From Agarivorans aestuarii (GTDB taxonomy: Bacteria; Pseudomonadota; Gammaproteobacteria; Enterobacterales; Celerinatantimonadaceae): 64,000 bases of DNA. Position numbers and translations under genes: made by a program. The notes below the pieces were generated by a model. That model was not told where the DNA came from and ran no database searches. It saw only the letters and a list, made by a program, of their open reading frames with translations. Below are positions 54,442 through 63,643 of the stretch, in pieces (position 1 is the first letter of the stretch; each line of letters opens with the position of its first letter). The stretch lies in contig NZ_AP023033.1 in NCBI RefSeq assembly GCF_019670125.1, positions 372,001-436,000 of the forward strand. Reading direction: 5' to 3'.

Positions 54442-56853
54442 ATGTCGGTAAATAGACATGTGCATAAATTTGGTGGCAGCAGCTTAGCTGATGCAGGGTG
54501 CTTTAAGCGGGTGGCGGCGATTGTTGCCAAACATACTCAAGCGCAAGATTTAATTGTGGTATCGGCGGCTGGTAAAACCACCAACCGCTTAATTAACATT
54601 ATTGAACTGGCTAAGCAGGCTGACAATGCCGCGGCTGATGCACTTAAAGGTTTAATTGAGTTTCAATGCAAGTTAGTTAATGAGCTGCTTGATGAAGCCG
54701 CAGCCAAGTCGATTTTAACCGCGCTAGATGGCGAGCATCACCAAATTGCTAGTATTCTTGAAGGTGAGCTTACAGCCTTTACCTGCAACGAAGTATTGTC
54801 TTTTGGCGAGCGTTGGTCTGCACGTTTATTAGCAGCTTTGTTAAGTGCTCAAGATTGCCAAGCCGAGTGGTTAGATTCTCGCCAGTTTTTTAAAGCGGAG
54901 TTATCTACCCAACCGCAAGTGGATGTTGCGAAAAGTGCCCCCTTATTAGCTAAATGTTTAGCTGAAAAAGCCGCTTGCCGCATAGTGGTAACGGGGTTTA
55001 TTTGTAGTGATAGTGAACAACGTACCGTGACTTTAGGTCGCAACGGCAGTGATTACTCGGCTACCGAGTTAGCTGCCTTGGCCGATGCTGTGTCTACTAC
55101 GATTTGGAGTGATGTAGCTGGTATTTATAGTGCTGATCCACGTTTAGTGAAAGATGCAGTATTGCTTGAAAACCTTGCGTTGAATGAAGCTGCAGAATTA
55201 TCGCGCATTGGTACCTCAGTATTGCATGCGCGAACTTTAGAGCCACTGGCGCGTTCTCGGCAAAAGGTGAACCTGCGCTGCAGTTACGCACCCAACGATG
55301 GACAAACCTTAATTCACCGCAAAGGTACTAATAGCCACAGCGCAAAAATTGTTACCTCGGTAGGCAATGTAGTGCTACTTGAGCTTACCTTTACCCAAGA
55401 TTTTACGCTTAACGCTACGGCCTTGTTAGAAGCCTTAGCTAGTCATCATCTAGCACCCGCTACTCGCCATAAGCACAGCGAAACAGGCTCGCTGCGTATG
55501 GCTTACACTTGCGAACTAGTCGATGAAGCCTTGGCCAAAATCGATCAGCTGGCTAGCCAATTTCATATCCAAAAAATTGAGCGTAGCGAAGGTTACAGTT
55601 TGGTGGCCCTAGTGGGCGCGGGCGTATGTGATAACCCGCAGCAGTGTTATCAGTTTTTTCAGCATTTGGCTGAGCAGCCATTAGAGTTTATCCACTCGAG
55701 TGCTGATAAACTAAGTTTGTGTGCTGTGGTGAGGAAAATCACCTTAGAGCCACTATTAAAAGATTTGCATAGCCACCTATTCAAACAAAAAACCAAGTTG
55801 GGTTTGGTAGTCTTTGGCAAGGGCAATATTGGCAGCCAGTGGTTGGAGCTATTTAACCAACAGCAAACTACCTTGGCACAGCAGCATGAGCTTGAAATTA
55901 GCTTGGCGGGTGTGTTTTCAAGTAAAGCTGGGCACTTAGACTTTGCCGGCCTGAACCTAGAGCTGCTTGATAGTACTGAAGCCAATACGCCGCTTATTTG
56001 GCCAGAGCTATTCGATAAGCTAAAACGCCATCCTTATGACGAGCTTGCTGTGTTAGACATAACCGCCAGTGAAGCACTAAGTGCTTATTATGGTGAATTT
56101 GCTCGACATGGCTTCCACCTTATTACCGCTAACAAGCATGCTGGTGCAAGTGAGCAAGCTAATTATTCAGCCTTGCAGCAAGCCTTTAGCGATCATGGTG
56201 CGCAATGGTTGAGCAACGCCACAGTAGGGGCGGGCTTGCCAGTGCAAAAAAGTATTCAAAGTTTGCGCGACTCTGGCGATGATATTCATACCATCTCAGG
56301 AATATTTTCTGGCACTTTGAGTTGGTTGTTCCAACAGTACGACGGAACCGCGGCCTTTTCTGAATTGCTCGCCGACGCCTTAAATCAAGGTTTAACCGAG
56401 CCAGATCCTCGCGAGGATCTTTCTGGTAAAGATGTGCAGCGCAAGTTGCTTATTTTAGCTAGAGAGGCGGGTTTACAGTTGGAGCTAGCCGATATTGCGC
56501 TTAGCTCTTTAGTGCCAGAGTATTTAGCGGCCTTAACTGTAGAGCAGTTTTTAGACTCGATGAGCGAGTTAGACCAAAGCATGCTAGAAGCTTTTAACGA
56601 CGCTAAACGTCAAGGCAAAGTGATTCGTTTTCTAGCCAAAGTGAATCAAAAGGGAGAGGCTGAAGTTGGCTTATCGGCAATTGATGCGCTGCACCCTTTC
56701 GCTAACCTTAAACCTTGCGACAATGTGTTTGCTATTGAGAGCTTGTGGTACAAGCAAAACCCTTTGGTGATTCAGGGGCCTGGCGCGGGCAGAGAAGTGA
56801 CTGCAGGGGCTATTCAAGCTGATTTAGTTAGCCTTTGCAAAAGCCTTAAATAA
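54442..56853 (+). CDS. metL: Bifunctional aspartokinase/homoserine dehydrogenase II
   Basis: This protein carries out the first and third steps from aspartate to homoserine. It is 803 residues long. The N-terminal kinase has KFGGSSLADAG and GRNGSDYSATELA, a central regulatory linker covers about 300-450, and the C-terminal homoserine dehydrogenase has the Rossmann start LVVFGKGNIGSQWLE, ITANKHAGAS and GIFSGTLSWLF. Its pairing with metB under MetJ boxes makes it the methionine-controlled isoenzyme (MetL rather than ThrA). Confidence 0.95.
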   Translation: MSVNRHVHKFGGSSLADAGCFKRVAAIVAKHTQAQDLIVVSAAGKTTNRLINIIELAKQADNAAADALKGLIEFQCKLVNELLDEAAAKSILTALDGEHHQIASILEGELTAFTCNEVLSFGERWSARLLAALLSAQDCQAEWLDSRQFFKAELSTQPQVDVAKSAPLLAKCLAEKAACRIVVTGFICSDSEQRTVTLGRNGSDYSATELAALADAVSTTIWSDVAGIYSADPRLVKDAVLLENLALNEAAELSRIGTSVLHARTLEPLARSRQKVNLRCSYAPNDGQTLIHRKGTNSHSAKIVTSVGNVVLLELTFTQDFTLNATALLEALASHHLAPATRHKHSETGSLRMAYTCELVDEALAKIDQLASQFHIQKIERSEGYSLVALVGAGVCDNPQQCYQFFQHLAEQPLEFIHSSADKLSLCAVVRKITLEPLLKDLHSHLFKQKTKLGLVVFGKGNIGSQWLELFNQQQTTLAQQHELEISLAGVFSSKAGHLDFAGLNLELLDSTEANTPLIWPELFDKLKRHPYDELAVLDITASEALSAYYGEFARHGFHLITANKHAGASEQANYSALQQAFSDHGAQWLSNATVGAGLPVQKSIQSLRDSGDDIHTISGIFSGTLSWLFQQYDGTAAFSELLADALNQGLTEPDPREDLSGKDVQRKLLILAREAGLQLELADIALSSLVPEYLAALTVEQFLDSMSELDQSMLEAFNDAKRQGKVIRFLAKVNQKGEAEVGLSAIDALHPFANLKPCDNVFAIESLWYKQNPLVIQGPGAGREVTAGAIQADLVSLCKSLK

Positions 56854-56867
56854 GCTGATTTTTGGAT

Positions 56868-56895
56868 AAAAAAAGGCCTCTTAAATTAAGAGGCC
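56868..56895 (-). terminator. Terminator facing the alpha-amylase gene
   Basis: The stem GGCCTCTT/AAGAGGCC with a five-base loop has an A-run on its left, giving a T-run for minus-strand transcription. It may also end metL transcription weakly. Confidence 0.75.
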
Positions 56896-57013
56896 AAATA
56901 GGATATTAAGGGTGTTTACAAACGCTTGAAGGCTACTACCTTCACTCTAGTTTTAAGGGTTGCTAGAAAACCTTCCGCACAAGAAAAGGTGGCGTGAAGC
57001 CACCTCTCAATTT

Positions 57014-59071
57014 TTACTCACATTTGCTAATCATCATTGTTCCGCCGGTTAAGGCATCATTGATTTCAAAGCTATATACGTATTCACCTGCTTCAGGGAT
57101 AACTACACTTGATTCTGTACCTTCACCGGCTGCAATAGACATTGCTTGTTCCGTTGCAATTACAGCGACTCCGGTAGATGAAGCAAATTCTGAGCTCCAA
57201 TCTGATGCAGCAAACTTAAAGCCAAACGAAGTGGTCGCTGTTTCGTTTACCACGACTTGGTAAATATTGTCGCCTTTGTAAGTGAACTTATGGCTATCTG
57301 GCGTGGCCATGAACCCGTCGCCACCATTGTAGTTACCACGGATCCACATTTCTTTATCCAGAGGACCGTTCCCTGCAACATCTGGTGCGTTACAATCTGC
57401 TAAAGGACCAGTACCAACTAGGCTGCCGCCATTTCCTTGTTGTGGACCATCATCTGTAGCTGACATTACTTCTAGGAATAAAGACTCGAAGCCAGCTATT
57501 TCGATGGTATAACCACCAGAAGCAATATCGATAGTCTCATTGCTTAGCATGTTGCGTAACTGACCATCACTACCAATATCTTCACTAGTTACAGCAATGG
57601 TGTAACTGTTGCTGCTAGTATTGTTTAGGAACAAGATGGTGTTATCTTCGAACTGTTTGTGGTCAAAGAAAACATTAGCCGCATCATCATGATTAATGGC
57701 TATACGCTCACCTTTGTAAAGCGCAGGGTTTGCTGCTCGCAAGGTCATCAACGAACTGATGTAATCACGTAAATCAGCTTGGTTAGCATTCGCGCTAAAT
57801 ACGCTGCCGCCTTGTTCGCTGGCTAAGCCTTCTACTTGTCCGCTGTTTCGAGCTACGTGGTCATCACATAAACCTAAATCTGCACAAGTTGTGTTGCCAA
57901 CTTGGTCGGCAAAGTCTGGTACTTCATCGCCAATCTCTTCACCATAGTAAAGGGTAATTGGACCTGAATAAGCGCTTAAGAAAGCATAGGCCGCTTTATG
58001 ACGGTCCCAGTACTCCTGCTCATTTGGCTCTGCAATGTTGCCACGCTGTAATAGATCGCCGAAACGCACTAAGTCATGGTTACCAATAAAGCCATTAGGT
58101 ACAGCATGAGAAGGGTTAGCAATTTGGGCGTTAAATGCTGCGTTCAAATTAGTTGCATCACGACCACCACTGCCGTTTTCTTCTACAGCGTAAGTTTGGG
58201 TGATGCTGTATCGCATAGGGAAGTCAAAGGCCGAACACACACCTGGTGCAGCTTCTGGTCCGTAGCCTTCATCACGAATTTGGTTACCACCGCCATCCCA
58301 AATCTCAGCCACCATATAAGCTAATGGGTTAACTGTTTGACCATTCATGGTGTAAGTTGTTGCCTTCGACGCATCTTCTACCGCTTTACGAATTTCGCCC
58401 CAAGCGCCAATAGGAACTTGATAAGCTTGGTCTAAACGCCAACCATCTATGCCCAGCTCTGTTACCCAGTAACTAGCCACTTCTTTATAAAACTCGAGGG
58501 TATCGTTATCGGTACCTGGGTAGCTTACAGGGTTATCAGAACCAGATGGAGTTAAGCCATTTGGAGAAGGCGTTACATTGCCTTTGTGGTGGCCAAATAC
58601 GCCATCAAAAATTACGTACATACCACGGGCATGCGCTTCGTTCACGAGCGTGCGAGCCTGTTCCATGGTGCCAAAGTTAGGGTCTATGGCAAAGTAGTTA
58701 CGAGTGAAGTAACCAGTAGCATCTAGCTTACTGCTACCCTCTGAATCGAAGATAGGCGTCATCCAAACAGCGTTTAGGCCTAGGCTTTGAATGTAATCGA
58801 GCGAATCGATAATGCCTTGTAAGTCGCCTTTGTGGTGGCTTGTGCCGTAACCGTCGTTGTAGTCATGGCTTGAGTCACCATCAATAAACGCTTCGGTCAT
58901 TACTTGGTAGATGCGTAACTCTTTGGCTTTTTCATAAATATCTGCGTCACATGCGTAAGCCTGATATTCATATTCCGGGGTGGTTGGTGGAGTGTCATCA
59001 CCGCCGCCTCCGCCACAAGCACTTAAACCAAATACTACTGCCATTGAGATGGCGCTCTTGGACCAATTCAT
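57014..59071 (-). CDS. GH13 alpha-amylase lipoprotein
   Basis: This is a 685-residue starch-degrading enzyme predicted to be lipid-anchored. The signal peptide ends in the lipobox LSAC with Cys19, followed by a Gly/Asp/Pro linker. The TIM-barrel catalytic residues are nucleophile Asp214 (GIDGWRLDQAY), acid Glu256 (MVAEIWDG) and Asp333 (IGNHDLVRF). A C-terminal beta domain follows, then about 100 residues that resemble a starch-binding module (EMWIRGNYNGGDGF to VVIPEAGEYVYSFEI). It sits alone between metL and fabR, away from other maltose genes. Confidence 0.92.
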   Translation of the reverse strand: MNWSKSAISMAVVFGLSACGGGGGDDTPPTTPEYEYQAYACDADIYEKAKELRIYQVMTEAFIDGDSSHDYNDGYGTSHHKGDLQGIIDSLDYIQSLGLNAVWMTPIFDSEGSSKLDATGYFTRNYFAIDPNFGTMEQARTLVNEAHARGMYVIFDGVFGHHKGNVTPSPNGLTPSGSDNPVSYPGTDNDTLEFYKEVASYWVTELGIDGWRLDQAYQVPIGAWGEIRKAVEDASKATTYTMNGQTVNPLAYMVAEIWDGGGNQIRDEGYGPEAAPGVCSAFDFPMRYSITQTYAVEENGSGGRDATNLNAAFNAQIANPSHAVPNGFIGNHDLVRFGDLLQRGNIAEPNEQEYWDRHKAAYAFLSAYSGPITLYYGEEIGDEVPDFADQVGNTTCADLGLCDDHVARNSGQVEGLASEQGGSVFSANANQADLRDYISSLMTLRAANPALYKGERIAINHDDAANVFFDHKQFEDNTILFLNNTSSNSYTIAVTSEDIGSDGQLRNMLSNETIDIASGGYTIEIAGFESLFLEVMSATDDGPQQGNGGSLVGTGPLADCNAPDVAGNGPLDKEMWIRGNYNGGDGFMATPDSHKFTYKGDNIYQVVVNETATTSFGFKFAASDWSSEFASSTGVAVIATEQAMSIAAGEGTESSVVIPEAGEYVYSFEINDALTGGTMMISKCE

Positions 59072-59355
59072 TATTCATCCTTGCTGATTACAACTTATAT
59101 AGCTTGAGTTAATCACAGCACAGCTCGACTAGATACTTGATAGCGTTTTCAGGTTGATGGAAAATTGACCTAGCTCGCATCTTTTGTTTAATTGAGAATA
59201 TTGTTTTTTTATGAAATGCTTTTCAGTGGGTTTGTTCTGGCCTTGAAACGATTCGCAGTTAAAAACTTGGTTTTTGAGGATTTGCATTGTTCGATTTGGG
59301 TTTTTTATTACTCACGGTATGATAGCCCTATAAATAGAAAGGAAGTGGCAGGTTT

Positions 59356-59976
59356 ATGAGTGGCGTTAGGGCCCAGCAAAAAGAGAAAACACGCAGAGCA
59401 ATTATTGATGCAGCATTTAGTCAATTAAGTGCTGAACGTGGTTTGTCGAGCTTAAGTCTGAGGGAAGTAGCTAGGGAAGCGGGTATTGCGCCTACTTCTT
59501 TTTATCGTCACTTTTCCGATATGGAAGAACTAGGGCTAACCTTAGTAGATGAAGGCGGTTTAACCTTGCGCCAACTTATGCGCCAGGCGCGGCAACGAAT
59601 TATTGCCAGTGGTGGCAGTGTTATTGGCACCTCGGTGGAAACCTTTATGGAGTTTGTTTATAACAATCCTAATGTGTTTCGTTTGTTATTGCGTGAGCGT
59701 TCTGGGACATCCCCAGCCTTTAGGGCAGCGGTGGCGCGCGAGATTGCTCATTTTATTGCCGAGCTTACCGACTATTTGGAGCTGCAATATCGCTGCCCAA
59801 GAGGTGATGCGCAAATGCAAGCCGAAGCTATGGTGATTATTGTTTTCAATGCTGGTGCTTCGGCCTTAGATTTAGCAGAGTTTGATCGTCAATTGTTGGC
59901 CGATAAAACCATTAAACAGTTACGCATTGTTGCCAAGGGAGCGGCACTTTACAATCGCTCGGAAGCCTTAAGTTAA
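59356..59976 (+). CDS. fabR: Unsaturated fatty acid repressor FabR
   Basis: FabR is a TetR-family repressor that tunes fabA/fabB expression to the unsaturated acyl pool. The product has 206 residues. The N-terminal helix-turn-helix contains [20 protein letters not shown], and RRLLRERSG-type conserved text appears as [21 protein letters not shown], very close to E. coli. GAAAGGAAG is upstream of the ATG. It is coupled to yijD (nine bases apart). Confidence 0.95.
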   Translation: MSGVRAQQKEKTRRAIIDAAFSQLSAERGLSSLSLREVAREAGIAPTSFYRHFSDMEELGLTLVDEGGLTLRQLMRQARQRIIASGGSVIGTSVETFMEFVYNNPNVFRLLLRERSGTSPAFRAAVAREIAHFIAELTDYLELQYRCPRGDAQMQAEAMVIIVFNAGASALDLAEFDRQLLADKTIKQLRIVAKGAALYNRSEALS

Positions 59977-59985
59977 GAGGTGAAT

Positions 59986-60324
59986 ATGAAGGTAAGAAAA
60001 TCGCTACTATTGTTAGCTTTTATTGCAGGTTTATGTGGTAACGCTAGCTTGGCCTTGTTTACGGTGCCTGAGCTAAGGTTTTCGGTGTTTCCAATTATTG
60101 CCTTTGTTTTGGCCATTATGCAGTTGTACCACTTATATACTGAAAAAGACTTAAGTGAAGATTCTCCCTTAATGAGTGTTGCCGCCTTTTTACTGGGTGC
60201 GCTGGGTTATTCGGCCATGTTGCGTGCTCAATTTCCCGACATTGGCAGCAACTTAGTATTGCTAATCATCTGTCTGTTTATTGGCTTATGGCTGATGTTT
60301 AAGTTAGGCGGTTTTAAACGCTAA
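59986..60324 (+). CDS. yijD: YijD/DUF1422 membrane protein
   Basis: This is a 112-residue inner-membrane protein of unknown role, always found beside fabR and trmA in relatives. It has four hydrophobic helices, with FSVFPIIAFVLAI and AQFPDIGSNLVLL conserved. The ATG at 59986 is preferred because AAGAGG lies five bases before it. Confidence 0.88.
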   Translation: MKVRKSLLLLAFIAGLCGNASLALFTVPELRFSVFPIIAFVLAIMQLYHLYTEKDLSEDSPLMSVAAFLLGALGYSAMLRAQFPDIGSNLVLLIICLFIGLWLMFKLGGFKR

Positions 60325-60341
60325 GCATTTAGAATGCTAGA

Positions 60342-60800
60342 TTATTGTAAAGCCTGCTGCCAAGCTAAATCTGCCTGTTGTTGGTAGGCTTTCCAATCTC
60401 CTTCTAACCAGCGCTTGCGACCTTTTTCCGCAAAGAATAGGTGCAGTTGGCTATCAAAAAACTCCCAAACTTGGCCATCGGTTGCAATTAAGCCCTCGCC
60501 TAAAGACAGAGCATTAGCGCAAAACCCGTTATATTTAGGCTGGTAAGCTTCTGGCTTAGCTGCAAACTTGTCGGCGCTTTGCTGGCTAGCAAATTGCCAA
60601 TCAGCCTCTTTCCACCTCACTGTGTACTTTTTATTGCCTTGCTGAATGTAGCGATTACCCTGATCTTGAGCGAGCTGGTAACTGGTGACATCGATTCCGC
60701 CTATGGCCTTGTCACTCCAAAAGCTGGTGCTTACTGGCTCATTGGCAAAGCTGCTTAAACTGAGTATCAAGCAAGTGGTGGCAAAAATAATCCGTTTCAT
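60342..60800 (-). CDS. Secreted YHS domain protein
   Basis: This is a 152-residue periplasmic protein with a clear signal peptide (IIFATTCLILSLSSFA before NEPVST). The YHS-type region is GGIDVTSYQ, YTVRWKEADWQFASQQSADKF, then YNGFCANALSLGEG. YHS domains are cysteine-containing modules often linked to metals. It interrupts the yijD-trmA pair. Its role is unknown. Confidence 0.8.
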   Translation of the reverse strand: MKRIIFATTCLILSLSSFANEPVSTSFWSDKAIGGIDVTSYQLAQDQGNRYIQQGNKKYTVRWKEADWQFASQQSADKFAAKPEAYQPKYNGFCANALSLGEGLIATDGQVWEFFDSQLHLFFAEKGRKRWLEGDWKAYQQQADLAWQQALQ

Positions 60801-60867
60801 AATTTTCCCTAGATGCAGAGTAAGCTATGAATGGAGACCGTGCTTAGCTGAGCACTATTTCAAATAA

Positions 60868-60896
60868 TAAAAAGTCGCGTTAGTTAACGCGGCTTT
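60868..60896 (-). terminator. Terminator after trmA
   Basis: On the minus strand, a long stem AAAGCCGCGTTA/TAACGCGACTTT (one G-T pair) is followed by TTATT. It ends three bases before the trmA stop codon region. Confidence 0.8.
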
Positions 60897-60898
60897 AA

Positions 60899-62002
60899 CT
60901 AGCGACGTTGCAGATACATGCCTACTTCGATGTGATCGGTGTAAGGAAACTGATCGAACAGTGCCCAGTGGCTGATTTTATGGGTACGGCTTAGTTCGCT
61001 TAAGTTGTTGTATAGGGTGTTAGGGTTACAAGAGATATACACGATATTGTCGTAAGCTTGCACCATGCCTAGGGTTGCATCGTCTAAGCCCGCGCGAGGT
61101 GGATCAACCAAAATGGTGTCGCATTGGTAGCTGCTTAAATCAACATCGGCTTCTTGCAAGCGGCGAAACTCGCGTTCACCTAACATGGCTTGAGTAAACT
61201 CTTCTGCCGACAAGCGAATGATTTTAACGTTGTCGATGTTGTTATGCTTAATATTGTATTGGGCCGCTTGCACCGAAGGCTTGGCAATTTCAGTGGCTAA
61301 TACTCGATTAAAGTTTTTAGCCAGCGCCAATGAGAAGTTACCGTTGCCGCAATACAATTCTAGCAAATCACCTTGGCTATCGCTGGTGGCGTGTTGCGCC
61401 CATTCCAACATATGTTGATTTACTATTGCGTTAGGTTGAGTGAAGCTGTTTTCTATTTGCTGGTAAATAAGTTTTTCACCATTAACTGTAAGTACTTCAT
61501 CTACTCTATCTTGGTCTAAACACATTTTTTGTTTACGTGAGCGACCAATTAACTGTATGGAAAACTGCTTGCTTAGCTCAGCTTTTAGTTTTTCGGTTTC
61601 TACGCGCCATGCCTCGTCGATAGACTTGTGGTAGAGCATGCTTACTATCACTTCGCCACTTAAAGTAGATAAAAAATCCACTTGAAACAGTTTGTGGCGT
61701 AGCAGCGGGTTTGGTTTTAGCCGCTCAACTAAAATTGGCATTAGCTGATTAATGATTTCGCTAGCCGGAGGAAAGCTGTCTACTCTAAATTTTTGTTTGG
61801 TTTGCTGATCAAACATGATGTAGAAGAGATCGTCACCTTCGTGCCACACCCTAAACTCAGCGCGCATTCGGTAATGTTTAGTCGGTGATGCAAATACACT
61901 AGGTTGAGGAGGCGTGAATTCGGCAAACTGCTCTAAGCGTTTTGCCACTTTGTCGGCCAATAGTTGTTGGTACTGTTCTGGGTAGTATGCAATAGCGCTC
62001 AT
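60899..62002 (-). CDS. trmA: tRNA (uracil-54-C5)-methyltransferase
   Basis: TrmA makes ribothymidine in the T-loop of tRNAs. The product has 367 residues. The SAM-binding motif is [15 protein letters not shown], followed by VDPPRAGLD and the catalytic Cys in [14 protein letters not shown]. The C-terminus [11 protein letters not shown] is typical. The order fabR-yijD-trmA-btuB is kept from E. coli, with two insertions, and trmA is on the minus strand here. Confidence 0.97.
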   Translation of the reverse strand: MSAIAYYPEQYQQLLADKVAKRLEQFAEFTPPQPSVFASPTKHYRMRAEFRVWHEGDDLFYIMFDQQTKQKFRVDSFPPASEIINQLMPILVERLKPNPLLRHKLFQVDFLSTLSGEVIVSMLYHKSIDEAWRVETEKLKAELSKQFSIQLIGRSRKQKMCLDQDRVDEVLTVNGEKLIYQQIENSFTQPNAIVNQHMLEWAQHATSDSQGDLLELYCGNGNFSLALAKNFNRVLATEIAKPSVQAAQYNIKHNNIDNVKIIRLSAEEFTQAMLGEREFRRLQEADVDLSSYQCDTILVDPPRAGLDDATLGMVQAYDNIVYISCNPNTLYNNLSELSRTHKISHWALFDQFPYTDHIEVGMYLQRR

Positions 62003-62148
62003 GGCCGTTCCTCTGTTCTAGCAAGCAGCGCAATTTAAAGGTGCGTGGCTTGCTTGTCCAGTTTATCTACAATAATAGTGATAATATTTCTAAAGTTTTA
62101 ATTTTGGTCGCCGATAAGCTGTGACTAGGGTGAATCCGTGGAGGCTTT

Positions 62149-63324
62149 ATGAACGAACTGAATGGCGTGGGCAAAACCCCCGTGCAACAGTATGCCGAGC
62201 GCCTGTTGCAGCAATCGGCACCGGCGATTGAGAAACGCAATAACCTAGCTGATGACAAGGCTAGCTTTAATCAGCAAGGCGCAGTGGCTAGCCACGTGTT
62301 GCTAAGCTCAATCGAAAAACACACCTTATCAATGGCCAGTGGTGGAGTTAGCCTCCCTAAACCACAGCAAGTGAGTGTGTTTGATGCCGAGGAAGTCGCT
62401 AGAAACGTGCTTAACTTTGTCGCAAGTTCGTTACATAGTGCTAAGCAGTCGGGAATGTCTGAAGATAAATTAGCCGAGATGATGGCGCAGGCACGCAAGG
62501 GCGTTGATATAGGTTTTGAAGGCGCCCGCGAAGAGCTGAGTGATGCTGGTATTCTTAATGAAGATCTAGAAAAAGGGATAGATAAGAGCTATGACCTCAT
62601 TCAAGAAGGGCTAGAGAAAATTGAAGAGGGGGATTATCAAATTCAATCTGCACCTCTTTATAGTCAGCTTGCAATGTCCAGTTCTCAATCCGCATCAATG
62701 GAACTTGAAACTGCCGAAGGCGACAAAGTAACCATTAGTTACGGCTCGCAACTGGCGGCAAGTTATAGCGAGTCAGGCTCATCCATTCAGGCCTCTTTTG
62801 CTTCTCAGCAGCAGTTTAGCTTTTCGGTAGAAGGCGATCTTAATGATGATGAGCTAGCCGCCATTGCCGATTTAATTAAACAAGTTGATGAAGTTGGCCA
62901 ACAGTTTTTCTCCGGCGACTTAGATAAAGCCTTTGATCAAGCCTTAAGCATTGGTTTTGACGAGCAACAGTTAGTGGGTTTTGCGGTTAATTTTCAACAG
63001 CAACAAAGCGTAGCGGTTACTCAGGCCTATCAACAAGCTAATGATAAAGCCTCTGGCGGCTCTGAACTGGTGCCAGATTTAAGTGAATTCTTGAGTTCTT
63101 GGCAAGATATTCAAGCCAAGGTAAGCGCCTTGTTTGCGCAACCTGAATCGGCTACCGAAACTTTGTTGGCTGGAATACTGCCTATTTCTAGCCCTAGCGA
63201 AGAGCAAGATAAGCAAGCAGATGTAGAACGCTTTAAAGGGTTTGCCGACCGAATGGCGGAAGCATTGGCGATGTTCAACACTTCTCCTTCCACTCCAAAC
63301 AACGCAGCCGACAATATTAGTTAA
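62149..63324 (+). CDS. DUF5610 domain protein
   Basis: This is a 391-residue acidic, Gln- and Ser-rich protein without signal peptide or membrane helices. The best-conserved part is at about 75-160: VFDAEEVARNVLNFVASSL, then GFEGAREELSDAG, which I assign to DUF5610. The rest is repetitive low-complexity sequence (FASQQQFSFSVEGD). Similar proteins are known in Vibrio and Shewanella relatives, function unknown. GTGGAGG lies just before the ATG. Confidence 0.7.
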   Translation: MNELNGVGKTPVQQYAERLLQQSAPAIEKRNNLADDKASFNQQGAVASHVLLSSIEKHTLSMASGGVSLPKPQQVSVFDAEEVARNVLNFVASSLHSAKQSGMSEDKLAEMMAQARKGVDIGFEGAREELSDAGILNEDLEKGIDKSYDLIQEGLEKIEEGDYQIQSAPLYSQLAMSSSQSASMELETAEGDKVTISYGSQLAASYSESGSSIQASFASQQQFSFSVEGDLNDDELAAIADLIKQVDEVGQQFFSGDLDKAFDQALSIGFDEQQLVGFAVNFQQQQSVAVTQAYQQANDKASGGSELVPDLSEFLSSWQDIQAKVSALFAQPESATETLLAGILPISSPSEEQDKQADVERFKGFADRMAEALAMFNTSPSTPNNAADNIS

Positions 63325-63380
63325 TTTCATGTTGGCTAATTAGCAGGCTTTTTGTGCTATTAATCACATTAAGCCTCGCT

Positions 63381-63386
63381 TATAAT
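63381..63386 (+). promoter_or_regulatory. -10 element of btuB
   Basis: TATAAT lies ten bases before the predicted riboswitch start. The -35 region (near 63358) is weak. Confidence 0.6.
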
Positions 63387-63396
63387 CTCGCCCGCT

Positions 63397-63594
63397 GTGG
63401 TGCTTGTGTATTAAATACTCAAGCTTAATAGGGAATCTGGTGCAAATCCGGAACTGACGCGCAGCGGTAATGAGGAACGAAAGCTCAAGGATTGGCCTTT
63501 TCCAAGGATCTCCAGACACTGTTTGTATCGCCAAACGGGAAGTCGCAGCCGTAGTACAAGTAATATGCCTCTAAGTCCGAATACCTGCCACATC
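63397..63594 (+). ncRNA. Cobalamin riboswitch
   Basis: This RNA leader binds adenosylcobalamin and lowers btuB expression. Its conserved core is visible in order: GGTGC near the 5' end, TTAATAGGGAATCTGGTGCA, AATCCGGAACTGACGCGCAG, CGGTAATGAGGAACG, then AACGGGAAGTCGCAGCC and the B12-box-like AAGTCCGAATACCTGCC at the 3' end. It ends about 50 bases before the btuB ATG. Confidence 0.97.
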
Positions 63595-63643
63595 GCACAT
63601 GCTTATAACAGCAAAGTACTACGCGACGATTAGGATTACATCG

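Noticed and set aside
59245-59254. GAAACGATTC as a LacI/MalR-type operator upstream of the amylase gene
   Set aside because: The core fits a GAAnCGnTTC pattern, but the outer positions are asymmetric, it lies about 175 bases from the gene start, and a single 10-mer can arise by chance.
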